In this document: one piece after another, positions 19,301 through 26,036 of the stretch | Layout: each line of letters begins with the position of its first letter | How positions within the stretch are numbered: the first letter of the stretch is position 1 | Assembly (NCBI RefSeq): GCF_009831655.1 | Contig: NZ_WRPA01000004.1 | Location: 62,001-126,000 of the forward strand | DNA from: Shewanella insulae | GTDB lineage: Bacteria > Pseudomonadota > Gammaproteobacteria > Enterobacterales > Shewanellaceae | Direction of reading: 5' to 3' | Length of the DNA: 64,000 nt | Made by a program: the position numbers and the translations under genes | The notes under the pieces: model-generated | The model's input: only the letters and a program-made list of their open reading frames with translations | The model's database searches: none | What the model was told of the DNA's origin: nothing

Positions 19301-21143
19301 GGAAGTGACAGCTTAGCTCGCGGCCCATGTTGAGGTACTGGGCACCCTGGCCAGCAAACAGCGCGGCCACCTTGGCATTATCCAGACTGGCACTGCGATA
19401 GTGCACGCCGCCGGGCAGCGACCAGTGGGCCTCATCGCCCGCTTCCAGGCGGCTGAGCGCCTGATTAAGCTGCGTCTTGAGGCTGTCTGTGTCGCTGACC
19501 ACCAGGCCAAGACGCGGCGCACCGGCGTCCAGTACGCGCATCGGATGTTGAGCGGCCAAGGCGTCGAGGGATTGTTTATCTGAGTCTGCAATGAGCTGAT
19601 TAATGGTGGCGATAAGCCCAGCCTTGTCGGCGGCGCTCAGCAGCAGACTCTGAGGCACGGCGCGCTGGCGGAAACGGGTGAGCTCGCCTTGATCCCGGCC
19701 GTGGTCACTCTGATACTCTTCGAGCACGAAGTGGAAGTTGGTGCCGCCAAAGCCGAATGAGCTGATGCCGGCGCGGCGCGGCGTGCCGTCTGGGCGTGGT
19801 AGCCAGGGCCGCGTCTCGGTATTGAGGTAGAAAGGCGAGTTGGCGATATCCAGCTTAGGATTGGGCTGGTCCACATTGATGGTGGGTGGCAACACCTTGT
19901 GGTGCAGCGCCAGCGCCGCCTTGATAAGCCCGGCCGTACCTGCGGTCGACTTGGTATGGCCGATTTGCGATTTTACCGAGCCCAGGGCGATATGCTGGGT
20001 CGTCTCGCAGCCCTCGCTGAAGACAGACTTGAGGCCGTTAAACTCGGCCACGTCACCGGCGGCCGTGCCTGTGCCGTGGGCCTCCATTAGCCCCAGGGTG
20101 TGGGGGGCAAATCCGGCGTCGTCGTAGGCGCGCTTGAGCGCCTTGGCCTGGCCTTCGGGGCGCGGCGCATAGATAGACTTGAACTTACCGTCTGACGAGG
20201 CGCCTACGCCCTTGATCACCGAATAGATGCGATCGCCATCGCGCTCGGCATCTTCCAAACGCTTCAGCGCCACCATGCCTATGCCTTCGCCTATCATCAT
20301 CCCCTTGGAGTCGACATCGAAGGGCTGCACCGTCTCGTTGGTAGTGAAGGCCGGCGTCTTGGAGAAGCTCATGTACATGGAGGGGGAGTTGTCGGTACAG
20401 ACACCGCCGGTGATCATCATCTCGGCGCGGCCGTCCACCAGTTCACTCAGGGCCATGCGCATGGCTGCCAGCGAGCCGGCGCAGGCGGCGTCGACGACGC
20501 AGTTCATGCCGCCTAAGTCGAAGCGGTTGGCGATACGTCCGGCGATCACATTGCCAAGCGAGCCGGGGAAGGAATTCTCCTCCCAGTGAACATACTGATC
20601 CTGAAACTTCTTGATTAGCATCTCGCTGTCGGCGTCGCTGATGCCGCTGTGTTTGAACACTTTCTTCAGCACAGGGTACTGCAGCCTGGCGTTGAGGCTG
20701 TGGCTGATCTTCTGACCGCCGCCCACACCTAGGGTGATGCCTATCTTGTTTCTGTCGTAGTCGCTGGGTAGCTTGGCATCTGCGAGTACCTCTTTGGCGA
20801 CGATGAGTGACAACAGCTGTGAGGTGTCGGTCAGCTCTAGGATGTTGGGCGGCAGGCCAAACTCCATAGGGTTGAAGTTGACCTCGGGCATGAAGCCGCC
20901 GCGTTTGCAGTAGCTCTTGTCCGGTGCGCTCTTATCGCTGTCGTAGTAGTCGTCGACCTGCCAGTGGGTGTCAGGCACCTCTGTGATGGCGTCAATCTTG
21001 TCGCAGATCAGATCCCAAAATTTGTTGAGATAACGTGAGTTGGCAAAGATGCTCGCCATGCCAACGATGGCAATGGGCATATCTTTCAGACGCTTGTTGA
21101 GGCGCTGATCGCTTGACGTCTTTGATGTTTCGGTCTGGCTCAT
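13302..21143 (-). CDS. pfaA: PUFA synthase subunit PfaA (ketosynthase, malonyl transferase, five ACPs, ketoreductase, dehydratase)
   Basis: This 2613-residue megasynthase carries the growing polyunsaturated chain. The ketosynthase has Cys221 in DAACAGS. The malonyl-CoA:ACP transacylase has Ser693 in GHSFGE. Five nearly identical acyl carrier domains follow, each with LGIDSIKR, and their phosphopantetheine serines are at 1263, 1357, 1465, 1567 and 1672. The ketoreductase has the nucleotide-binding motif TGGAKG near 2015. A C-terminal dehydratase-like hotdog region has HxxxGxxxxP beginning at His2343. A charged VEK-repeat linker (about residues 960-990) and a Pro/Gln-rich linker separate the transacylase from the carriers. 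Carrier number varies between species and correlates with product yield in the family. The ATG overlaps the pfaR stop as TAATG. The carriers need activation by PfaE (30671-31567). Confidence 0.98.
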   Translation of the reverse strand: MSQTETSKTSSDQRLNKRLKDMPIAIVGMASIFANSRYLNKFWDLICDKIDAITEVPDTHWQVDDYYDSDKSAPDKSYCKRGGFMPEVNFNPMEFGLPPNILELTDTSQLLSLIVAKEVLADAKLPSDYDRNKIGITLGVGGGQKISHSLNARLQYPVLKKVFKHSGISDADSEMLIKKFQDQYVHWEENSFPGSLGNVIAGRIANRFDLGGMNCVVDAACAGSLAAMRMALSELVDGRAEMMITGGVCTDNSPSMYMSFSKTPAFTTNETVQPFDVDSKGMMIGEGIGMVALKRLEDAERDGDRIYSVIKGVGASSDGKFKSIYAPRPEGQAKALKRAYDDAGFAPHTLGLMEAHGTGTAAGDVAEFNGLKSVFSEGCETTQHIALGSVKSQIGHTKSTAGTAGLIKAALALHHKVLPPTINVDQPNPKLDIANSPFYLNTETRPWLPRPDGTPRRAGISSFGFGGTNFHFVLEEYQSDHGRDQGELTRFRQRAVPQSLLLSAADKAGLIATINQLIADSDKQSLDALAAQHPMRVLDAGAPRLGLVVSDTDSLKTQLNQALSRLEAGDEAHWSLPGGVHYRSASLDNAKVAALFAGQGAQYLNMGRELSCHFPEMRAQFVLADKVFAAKGKTPLSQLVYPLPVFNQADRQAQEALLTNTANAQSAIGAISMGQYSLLKQAGFTPDMVAGHSFGELSALCAAGVISLEDYYQLTFERGDAMASPSAEGADRGTMYAIITKSSEDITRLEATLEAFDGVKVANYNAPTQLVIAGPTDATTQAAKALSELGFKAIALPVSGAFHTPLVGHAQAPFAEAIDKVKFAKPALPVYANASGARYANVAKTIKSEFKQHMLQSVRFSEQLAAMYEDGARIFVEFGPKNILQKLVENTLSDKLDTLCTISLNPSPKGDSDLQLRQGAMQLAVCGITLDEVDPYRAEAAQAEPVSPMNITLNATNYISPATLAKMEKSLNTGTITPQTRVQEKIVEVEKLVEVEKVVEKIVEVENTVEKPIPAAPAPQANDSHDSVINTPATQPLQTAASGDALTALFAAQQQTAQLHQQFLTIPQQYGETVTQLMTAQAQMAAAGVAIPESLQRSLELFHQHQAQTLQSHTQFLEMQAQSNQSALQLMGQAPAVHGAPLTTPAVAPQPMPVQKPVQAPVTQPAAQATPQATQAPVVQPTLVQTPELKTPVVQPAMVPSAIVPTAEVQASKQEMPSQPTADSANADAIKQTMLTVVADKTGYPTEMLSLEMDMEADLGIDSIKRVEILGTVQDELPGLPELSPEDLAECRTLGEIVAYMNSKLPAAGAVTSQETTGLSSELVQQTMLTVVADKTGYPTEMLSLEMDMEADLGIDSIKRVEILGTVQDELPSLPELSPEDLAECRTLGEIVDYMNSKLSAAGAMNSQQAAGAVATPEVQNTATSGSSSTEVQQTMLAVVADKTGYPTEMLSLEMDMEADLGIDSIKRVEILGTVQDELPGLPDLSPEDLAECRTLGEIVAYMNSKLPAAGAVTSQETTTASAQSASGLSSTQVQETMLAVVADKTGYPTEMLSLEMDMEADLGIDSIKRVEILGTVQDELPGLPELSPEDLAECRTLGEIVSYMNSKLPAAGATQQPAAGAIATEAQSAAAGLSSELVQQTMLAVVADKTGYPTEMLSLEMDMEADLGIDSIKRVEILGTVQDELPGLPDLNPEDLAECRTLGEIVCYMNSKLSAAGAPVQQAAAGALAETTGNQEESATVTQVQAISAEPLVELPPHSEVALKKLEAAKPDAEGFAANATLVIQDDGHNAGVLAEKLSNKGLKVVVVRLPEGQPQSPLSSAIATWQPEGLAEQDVVQAINEITANHGAIAGFVHLQPQQEVNAVSGLQLTEAGFNHLSSAFLWAKHLQAPLSAQTGRRCFITVSRIDGGFGYLDVKQLAKSELNQAALSGLTKTLSHEWPGIFCRALDLAPNMSAAQLGDALLAELQDSDTAMNEVGISLDADGELCRHRLQPGEAAIKTAESQLDGSDKILVTGGAKGVTFECALALAKRCQSHFILAGRSEHIANKELPDWAQGKAIDELKQAAIAHLLASGDKPTPKQVDALIWPVKSSLEIQAALNAFEAVGASAEYLAMDVSKAEAIEQALGAINQLTPITGLIHGAGVLADKHIQDKTLDELARVYGTKVAGLKALLSVIEPAQLKLVALFSSAAGFYGNTGQSDYAMANEILNKAALQLTQLNQQTKVMSFNWGPWDGGMVNPALKKMFVERGVYVIPLQAGAELFATQLLCDSGLQLLIGSDMQGNSQSGPSSQNDQGKTQADEASSVKKPDADEVHAAQHPLPPVTLTRQLTPATMAFVSDHVIGGNPVLPTVCAIQWMREVARAHIGAPVKVRSYKLLKGIIFDTEAPQNIVLTLTPEYTGDSLTAIQASISSEGRPQYQASLCLMDSEDSSAPIKAFEGLYNGEAVTDASTLYSDGTLFHGPRLQGLDKVVRFDEQGLIASVSLPQVREADCGEFVPSLSSAGCQPFAEDLLLQAMLVWARLSYGAASLPSAIDEFISVQPMHGGETGYIELNVVKSNRRSLTANVALYHKDGRLSALIKGARITISSTLNAAFVPHGARGETANEEATQ
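15990..17450 (-). repeat. Five-unit tandem repeat encoding the PfaA carrier domains
   Basis: Five copies of an approximately 280-325 base unit are visible. The serine codons are spaced 94, 108, 102 and 105 codons apart. Units are nearly identical across the carrier core and differ mainly in the Ala/Gln-rich linkers, whose lengths vary. Such direct repeats are prone to recombinational gain or loss of a unit, and to assembly collapse. Confidence 0.95.
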
Positions 21144-21997
21144 TATGAGTCTCCGCTTGCTACCTGATGCTCAGGTGTCTGTATGTCAGCGCCGGATGTT
21201 AGCTGTGCCATGGTGGCACCTGGGAAGCGCTGTAAGAAAGTGTGATAGTTGCGTACCAAAAGCTTACGCAGATGAAACGGCCCCTGGCGAAGCAGATGGG
21301 TGATGTATCGCTTGGTGGCCTGGGTATTGCCGTCTTGATAGATATCTAAGTAGATCCAGTCGCTGTGGGGATCTATGCCCAAAAGCACTGAGCTTGGCTC
21401 GGCGTCCGCCAGTTGTGGCGGCAGGGTGAGCGAGGCCACCTGCAGCACTGTGTCGCCGTCTGCCTGTGGCAGCGCCAAGGTGTTGGCCAGGGTCTCAGGG
21501 TTTAGGGTATAGGTGACTATGTCGCTGCCCTGGGCGATGGGCAGCTGGTTGAAGTAATGATCCGGCACCTCGGGGCGCTCGATGTTATGGATGCGCGACA
21601 CCCCGTAGCGTTTGAGGCAGCGGGCGAGGCCGGAGCGGGACACATTGGGGTTGATAAACTCCTGGGTCACCTTGAGCAGCCTGTCCAGCGGCATCTTCAG
21701 CTGGTAGCGCAGCCCCACGACCACATATTCCTGCATCGGTGTCAGTGTGGTGTTGAGGTGGTGGGGGGTGTTGGGCGTGTCCTCGATGGAGTTGCGTCGG
21801 CGCCATTTACGCACCGTGGCTTCGCTGATGTTGAGCACCTTTGCCAGCTGGCTCACCGGCAGATCCGACTCCTGGATAAACTGGCGCATCTCAGGGGTCG
21901 TGGTGGCATTCTTGTGCCTATATTCACTGGCGCTGAGTTTTCGCGCCGCGGTTTGCGAGTCCCGGCGCTGCGTCTTGTGGTTAGGCTTCTCGAGCAT
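21143..21997 (-). CDS. pfaR: Transcriptional regulator PfaR, transposase-derived
   Basis: This is the first gene of the pfa operon; its TAA overlaps the pfaA ATG by one base. PfaR proteins are DNA-binding activators of pfa expression in related bacteria. The 284-residue protein has a helix-turn-helix at about residues 46-70 (LPVSQLAKVLNISEATVRKW). A second helical segment (83-137) ends in SRSGLARCLKRYGVSR, the pattern of the N-terminal half of IS481-family transposases. Residues 203-260 (LLGIDPHSDWIYLDIY, then LLVRNYHTFLQRF) resemble the rve/DDE integrase core. There Asp209 is kept, but the usual TDNG segment reads VRNY, so catalysis should be lost. I infer a domesticated transposase used as a regulator. 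It is divergent from the EF-G paralogue. Confidence 0.9.
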   Translation of the reverse strand: MLEKPNHKTQRRDSQTAARKLSASEYRHKNATTTPEMRQFIQESDLPVSQLAKVLNISEATVRKWRRRNSIEDTPNTPHHLNTTLTPMQEYVVVGLRYQLKMPLDRLLKVTQEFINPNVSRSGLARCLKRYGVSRIHNIERPEVPDHYFNQLPIAQGSDIVTYTLNPETLANTLALPQADGDTVLQVASLTLPPQLADAEPSSVLLGIDPHSDWIYLDIYQDGNTQATKRYITHLLRQGPFHLRKLLVRNYHTFLQRFPGATMAQLTSGADIQTPEHQVASGDS

Positions 21998-22395
21998 ATT
22001 GGTTAGGGCGTTCCATCAATAATCTATTGGGACAAACGCTGCCGCGGTTTGCCCGTAGCTTGTAAGATCTCGCGTTGTCCGTCTGAACTGACGTCAATAG
22101 AGCAGCAGACTACAGTAGCTTGAGGGCCAATACAATCACCTGGGACTTAAAAGTCATCGACACCGGTTATTTTAGCTTACATATGTTCGCTGTTTGTGAC
22201 AGGTGTTGGCTAAATTGACCCTGTGAGTTAAAGCGTGATCTCGATCAAAAGCATGGCAGGATGACAGGCCTATACTGATTGTTAATAGACCGTTCACAAC
22301 ACATTGTTTTTGTTTGCAGCAAACGCGATTTTAGTGGCAGGGTAAAAGGTCGTGGTGCTGTTACCTATTGATATAACAGATCAAAGGAGGCCGTT
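21998..22395. promoter_or_regulatory. Divergent control region between pfaR and the EF-G paralogue
   Basis: This 398-base gap must hold the pfa operon promoter (leftward) and the EF-G paralogue promoter (rightward). Visible structures are an odd-centred perfect palindrome, GTTTGCAGCAAAC, at 22312-22324; an inverted repeat CTGTTA/TAACAG at 22358-22379; and a TATACT hexamer at 22271-22276 with no good -35 partner. Either palindrome could be an operator, but nothing in the sequence ties it to PfaR. No coding sequence is seen. Confidence 0.45.
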
Positions 22396-24444
22396 ATGGC
22401 TGAGTTTACCACGGAGCAGATCCGGAATCTGGCGGTGCTCGGACACACAGGGGCGGGTAAATCCACCTTGTTAGAGGCATTGCTGTTCCAGGGCGAGGCG
22501 ATCGCTCAAAAAGGCAGGGTGGACAAGGGCACAAATCATGCTGATTTCACTGCCCAGGAAAAAGACCATCGACATAGCCTAGAACCTTCCTTCCTCAATC
22601 TCGATTTCGCCAATCATCACATCAACTTTATCGACACCCCAGGCCTGCCCGATTTCTTCGGTCGTGCCTTGTTGCCTCTTAGCGGCGTGGAGTCTGTACT
22701 CTTGGTGATCAACGCTGCCACCGGCATAGAGACCATTACCCAGCGCGCCTTCGAGGCGGCCAGGGCCCAGGGTAAGGTGGTGCTCATTGCGATTAACCAT
22801 ATCGATGGCAATGGTACCAAGCTGGCGGGCCTGCTTGATGAGATCCAAACCAAGTTTGGCCATCGCTGCCTGCCGGTGAATCTGCCTAACGCCGCCCTGG
22901 ATGATGTGATCGACTGTTATCTGCATCCCCAGCCCGAGTTGCAGGGAGAGGCCTTGTTTCACGATGTGGCCAGCGCCCGCGATGAACTGGTGGATACAGT
23001 GCTCGAGGAAGACGATGAGCTGATGGATCTCTATCTGGAGCAGGGGGAAAACCTGACGCCCGAGCAGCTACATGCGCCGCTGGAGACTGCACTGCGCATG
23101 GGCCATCTGGTGCCTGTCTGTTTCACCAGCGCCGAGCAGCAGGTGGGAATAGGCGCGCTGTTAGAGCTCATCATCAAGCTGAGTCCTAATCCGTTGGAGG
23201 CCAATCCGCCCCAATTTATCAAGGGACAAGGTGAGTCGGCCCTGCCGGTGGATGTGACCCAATCCAGCGAGGATCACGCCCTGGCTCATGTCTTTCGGGT
23301 GGCCATCGACCCCTTCTTCGGTCGCATGGGGGTATTTAGGGTCTATCAGGGCACCATCTCTCTGGGGATGAAGCTGTTTGTCGGCGATGGTCGCAAGCCT
23401 ATCAAGGTGAGTAACCTGTTTAAGCTGCAGGGGGACAAGCAGGTCAGCGTGACCTCGGCAGTGCCCGGCGACATCTGCGCCATCTCTAAGGTGGATGAGC
23501 TGACAGTGGGCGCCGTGCTTCACGACAGTCACGACGAAGATGAGTTCCACCTGCCTGAGTTGGTGTTGCCACAACCTATCTTCGGCCTGGCGGTGTCGGC
23601 CAAGCGCCGCGGCGACGAGCAGAAGATTGCCGAGGTACTCAACAAGCTGGTGGTGGAAGATCCTAGCCTGCATATCGCCAAGAACGAGGCCGAGGGGCAG
23701 ACGATTTTACAAGGCCAGGGGGACCTGCATCTGCAGATCGCGCTGGAGAAGGCCCATGATCTCTTCAATGTCGATATGGATACCGACGTGCCAGCTGTGG
23801 CCTACCGTGAAACCATTACCCGCAGCGCCACGGCGCGTTACCGCCACAAGAAGCAGTCTGGCGGTGCCGGCCAGTTTGGTGAGGTTGAGCTTACCATCGA
23901 GCCGCTGCCGAGAGGTGCTGGCTTCGAGTTTGTCAGCAAGGTGGTGGGCGGCTCGGTGCCGAGCCAATATATTCCCGCTGTCGAGAAGGGGGTGAAGGAG
24001 GCGATGAACGGCGGCGCCGTGGCGGGCTTCCCGATGCAGGATATGCGCGTCTCCCTGCTCGATGGTAAGCACCATAGCGTCGACTCCAAAGAGATCGCCT
24101 TCGTGATGGCGGGTAAGAAGGCCTTCCTGGATGCGGTGCAGGAAGCCAACCCTGTGATCTTGGAGCCGATCGTCGAGATGCAGGTGCAGGTGGCCCAGGA
24201 ACATGTAGGCGATATTACCGGGGATATCAGCGCCAATCGCGGCATCATCTGCGGTACCCAGGCCCAGGGTAACGGCAAGGTAGAGGTGGAGGTCGAGGCG
24301 CCGCTGGCGACCGTTGATGACTACTCTACCCGCTTGAAATCCCTCACAGGCGGCGATGGTCAGTTTGCCATGACCTTCAGCCGTTACGATGTGGTGCCGG
24401 TTCATGTGCAGAAGGCGTTGATCTCGGCGGCTAAGGCACACTAA
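22396..24444 (+). CDS. Elongation factor G-like translational GTPase (EF-G paralogue)
   Basis: The 682-residue protein has the five-domain EF-G architecture but altered GTPase motifs. G1 is GHTGAGKST (residues 16-24) instead of the canonical AHVDAGKTT, G3 is DTPGLPDF, and the base-recognition motif reads NHID rather than NKMD. The domain IV and V regions are present (RHKKQSGGAGQFGEVEL and CGTQAQGNGKVEVEVEAP). It belongs to the EF-G-like/FusA2 group and is not the main EF-G, which normally sits in the str operon. It probably acts on ribosomes in a specialised way; its exact role is unknown. A strong AAAGGAGG lies 5 bases before the ATG. A terminator follows, so it seems monocistronic. Confidence 0.88.
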   Translation: MAEFTTEQIRNLAVLGHTGAGKSTLLEALLFQGEAIAQKGRVDKGTNHADFTAQEKDHRHSLEPSFLNLDFANHHINFIDTPGLPDFFGRALLPLSGVESVLLVINAATGIETITQRAFEAARAQGKVVLIAINHIDGNGTKLAGLLDEIQTKFGHRCLPVNLPNAALDDVIDCYLHPQPELQGEALFHDVASARDELVDTVLEEDDELMDLYLEQGENLTPEQLHAPLETALRMGHLVPVCFTSAEQQVGIGALLELIIKLSPNPLEANPPQFIKGQGESALPVDVTQSSEDHALAHVFRVAIDPFFGRMGVFRVYQGTISLGMKLFVGDGRKPIKVSNLFKLQGDKQVSVTSAVPGDICAISKVDELTVGAVLHDSHDEDEFHLPELVLPQPIFGLAVSAKRRGDEQKIAEVLNKLVVEDPSLHIAKNEAEGQTILQGQGDLHLQIALEKAHDLFNVDMDTDVPAVAYRETITRSATARYRHKKQSGGAGQFGEVELTIEPLPRGAGFEFVSKVVGGSVPSQYIPAVEKGVKEAMNGGAVAGFPMQDMRVSLLDGKHHSVDSKEIAFVMAGKKAFLDAVQEANPVILEPIVEMQVQVAQEHVGDITGDISANRGIICGTQAQGNGKVEVEVEAPLATVDDYSTRLKSLTGGDGQFAMTFSRYDVVPVHVQKALISAAKAH

Positions 24445-24480
24445 GACCCGATTAGGCATTAGTTTCGCTTGTTAGTCGAG

Positions 24481-24508
24481 AAAAGGAGAACATAGTTCTC
24501 CTTTTTTA
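24481..24508 (+). terminator. Rho-independent terminator after the EF-G paralogue
   Basis: The stem AAGGAGAAC/GTTCTCCTT (24483-24503) with a three-base loop is followed by a run of T. It lies 38 bases after the stop codon. Confidence 0.85.
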
Positions 24509-24605
24509 TGCGAAGGCTTAAATGCCCCGACGCTTATTGCGCTCGCGGAGTCTTAGGATTAGCTTGGTCGCACATAAATGAATCTAGCAGTGGGAGCGGG
24601 TATCG

Positions 24606-24983
24606 ATGAAGGTGGTCAGTCGTGACAACAGTGAGCACTATCTTTGGGGCGAACAGGATTTGCGAGGCGATCAGGGAGCAGGGGGAAAAGCCTGTGATGG
24701 CTGGCATCTGGTGAAGCGCCCTGCGTTAAGCGTGATCCAAGAGCGGGTGCCTGTGGGCATGGGCGAGCAGCGTCACTACCACAAGGTGGCGGAGCAGTTC
24801 TTCTTTATTCTGTCGGGCACGGCGCTGCTTGAGGTGGAAGGTATCGAGCATAGACTCACGGCCCACCAGGGGATGCATGTGGCACCGGGTCAGGCTCACT
24901 GCCTGCGCAACGGTGGCGAGCAGGTGCTGGAGTTTCTGGTGACCTCTACGCCGCCAAGCCATGGTGACAGGGTAAAGACTTAA
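24606..24983 (+). CDS. Cupin-domain protein
   Basis: This 125-residue single-domain cupin contains the metal-site motif 1 pattern (GEQRHYHKVAEQFFFILSG) and a second motif around HVAPGQAHCLRNGG. The His, His, Glu and second-motif His ligands are plausible. Such small cupins include isomerases, dioxygenases and sensors, so no substrate can be named. A GGGAG lies about 10 bases before the ATG. It stands alone between the EF-G paralogue terminator and the envelope export cluster and may be an unrelated insertion in the block. Confidence 0.82.
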   Translation: MKVVSRDNSEHYLWGEQDLRGDQGAGGKACDGWHLVKRPALSVIQERVPVGMGEQRHYHKVAEQFFFILSGTALLEVEGIEHRLTAHQGMHVAPGQAHCLRNGGEQVLEFLVTSTPPSHGDRVKT

Positions 24984-25099
24984 GTAAAGGCGTAGGAAAA
25001 AACGGTCACACTTTCGTTTGTTTCCTTTTAAGACAACAAGTTATAGTCTAAAGTTTGAGTGTTTAGCGCAGCATTTAAGCAATGATTGGAGGCGCCGAT

Positions 25100-25957
25100 A
25101 TGGATGGAGCGAAACTTTGGTTAGCGGGCATGCTTGGCCTTGCCCTGGTGTGTTTAGCGCCTGTCTCGGTGGCTGCCGAGACTCTGATTGCCGAGACTCT
25201 GATTGCAGAGGCGACGGGCACACAGACTAGGGTTGCAGAGAGATCGGTTGTAAATAGTAGCGACGCCGTGGAGGCGCGGGATATAGTGCGCCGAGCCGAT
25301 GAGCAGATGCGCGGCAAGTCCAGCTATGTGGTTGCGACCATGAATATCGTGCGTCCGGACTGGACGCGCTCCATGAGCATGAAGAGCTGGACCAAGGGGC
25401 AGGAGCTGTCGCTGGTACTGGTGACGGCACCGGCGAAGGACAAGGGCAGCGTGTCCCTCAAACGCTACCGCGACATGTGGAACTGGGTGCCCGCCATCGA
25501 GCGCATCATCAAGATAGCTCCCTCCATGTTGAGTCAGTCCTGGATGGGATCAGACTTCACCAATGACGACCTGATCAATAAGTCCTCCATTGTGGTCGAT
25601 TATCGCCATCAGCTGGTGCAGCACGAATCGATAGAGGGGGACGATTGCTTTGTCATCGATGCCTTTGCCAAGCCTGACGCGCCCGTGGTCTGGAGCCGTA
25701 TCCGTCTGTGGATCTCGAGTCGTGATTACCTGCAGCGTAAGGTGGAATTTTTCGACGAGTTCGATGAGCTGGTCAACACACTGACCACCTCGGATATTCA
25801 GGAGATGGGCGGGCGCAAGTTGGCTACCAAGATGGTGATGATCCCTGCCGATAAGCCGGGGCAGCGCACCGAGCTTATCACCCATGAGGCGGCATTTGAT
25901 TTCGAGATAGGCGATGATTTCTTTTCTCAGCAGCAGATGAAGGCGCTGCGGGACTAA
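25100..25957 (+). CDS. LolA-like outer-membrane lipoprotein-sorting protein (periplasmic)
   Basis: I place the start at the ATG at 25100, because GGAGG (25088-25092) is correctly spaced for it and the protein then opens with a clean signal peptide (MDGAKLWLAGMLGLALV...VAAE). An earlier in-frame ATG at 25082 precedes the ribosome-binding site. The mature region (RADEQMRGKSSYVVATMNI, then MWNWVPAIERIIKIAPSMLSQSWMGSDF) matches the LolA_like family of outer-membrane lipoprotein-sorting proteins, half-barrels that carry a lipid or lipoprotein through the periplasm. A 15-base tandem duplication just after the signal peptide gives AETLIAETLIAEA. It is the first gene of a five-gene export cluster. 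Confidence 0.87.
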   Translation: MDGAKLWLAGMLGLALVCLAPVSVAAETLIAETLIAEATGTQTRVAERSVVNSSDAVEARDIVRRADEQMRGKSSYVVATMNIVRPDWTRSMSMKSWTKGQELSLVLVTAPAKDKGSVSLKRYRDMWNWVPAIERIIKIAPSMLSQSWMGSDFTNDDLINKSSIVVDYRHQLVQHESIEGDDCFVIDAFAKPDAPVVWSRIRLWISSRDYLQRKVEFFDEFDELVNTLTTSDIQEMGGRKLATKMVMIPADKPGQRTELITHEAAFDFEIGDDFFSQQQMKALRD

Positions 25958-26036
25958 CACAGGGATAAATCTAAGGTGCTAGGCCTAAGGTGCAAGGACT
26001 TAGGTAAAAGACTGAGATACAAGAATAGGGGGAGGC

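Noticed and set aside
21143-21997. Intact insertion sequence at pfaR
   Set aside because: Although transposase-like, the catalytic motif is degenerate, no terminal inverted repeats flank it, and it is coupled to pfaA; it is a regulator gene.
23707-24459. 250-codon minus-strand ORF opposite the EF-G paralogue
   Set aside because: Antisense shadow; the EF-G frame is clearly real and the opposite product is His-rich without any domain.
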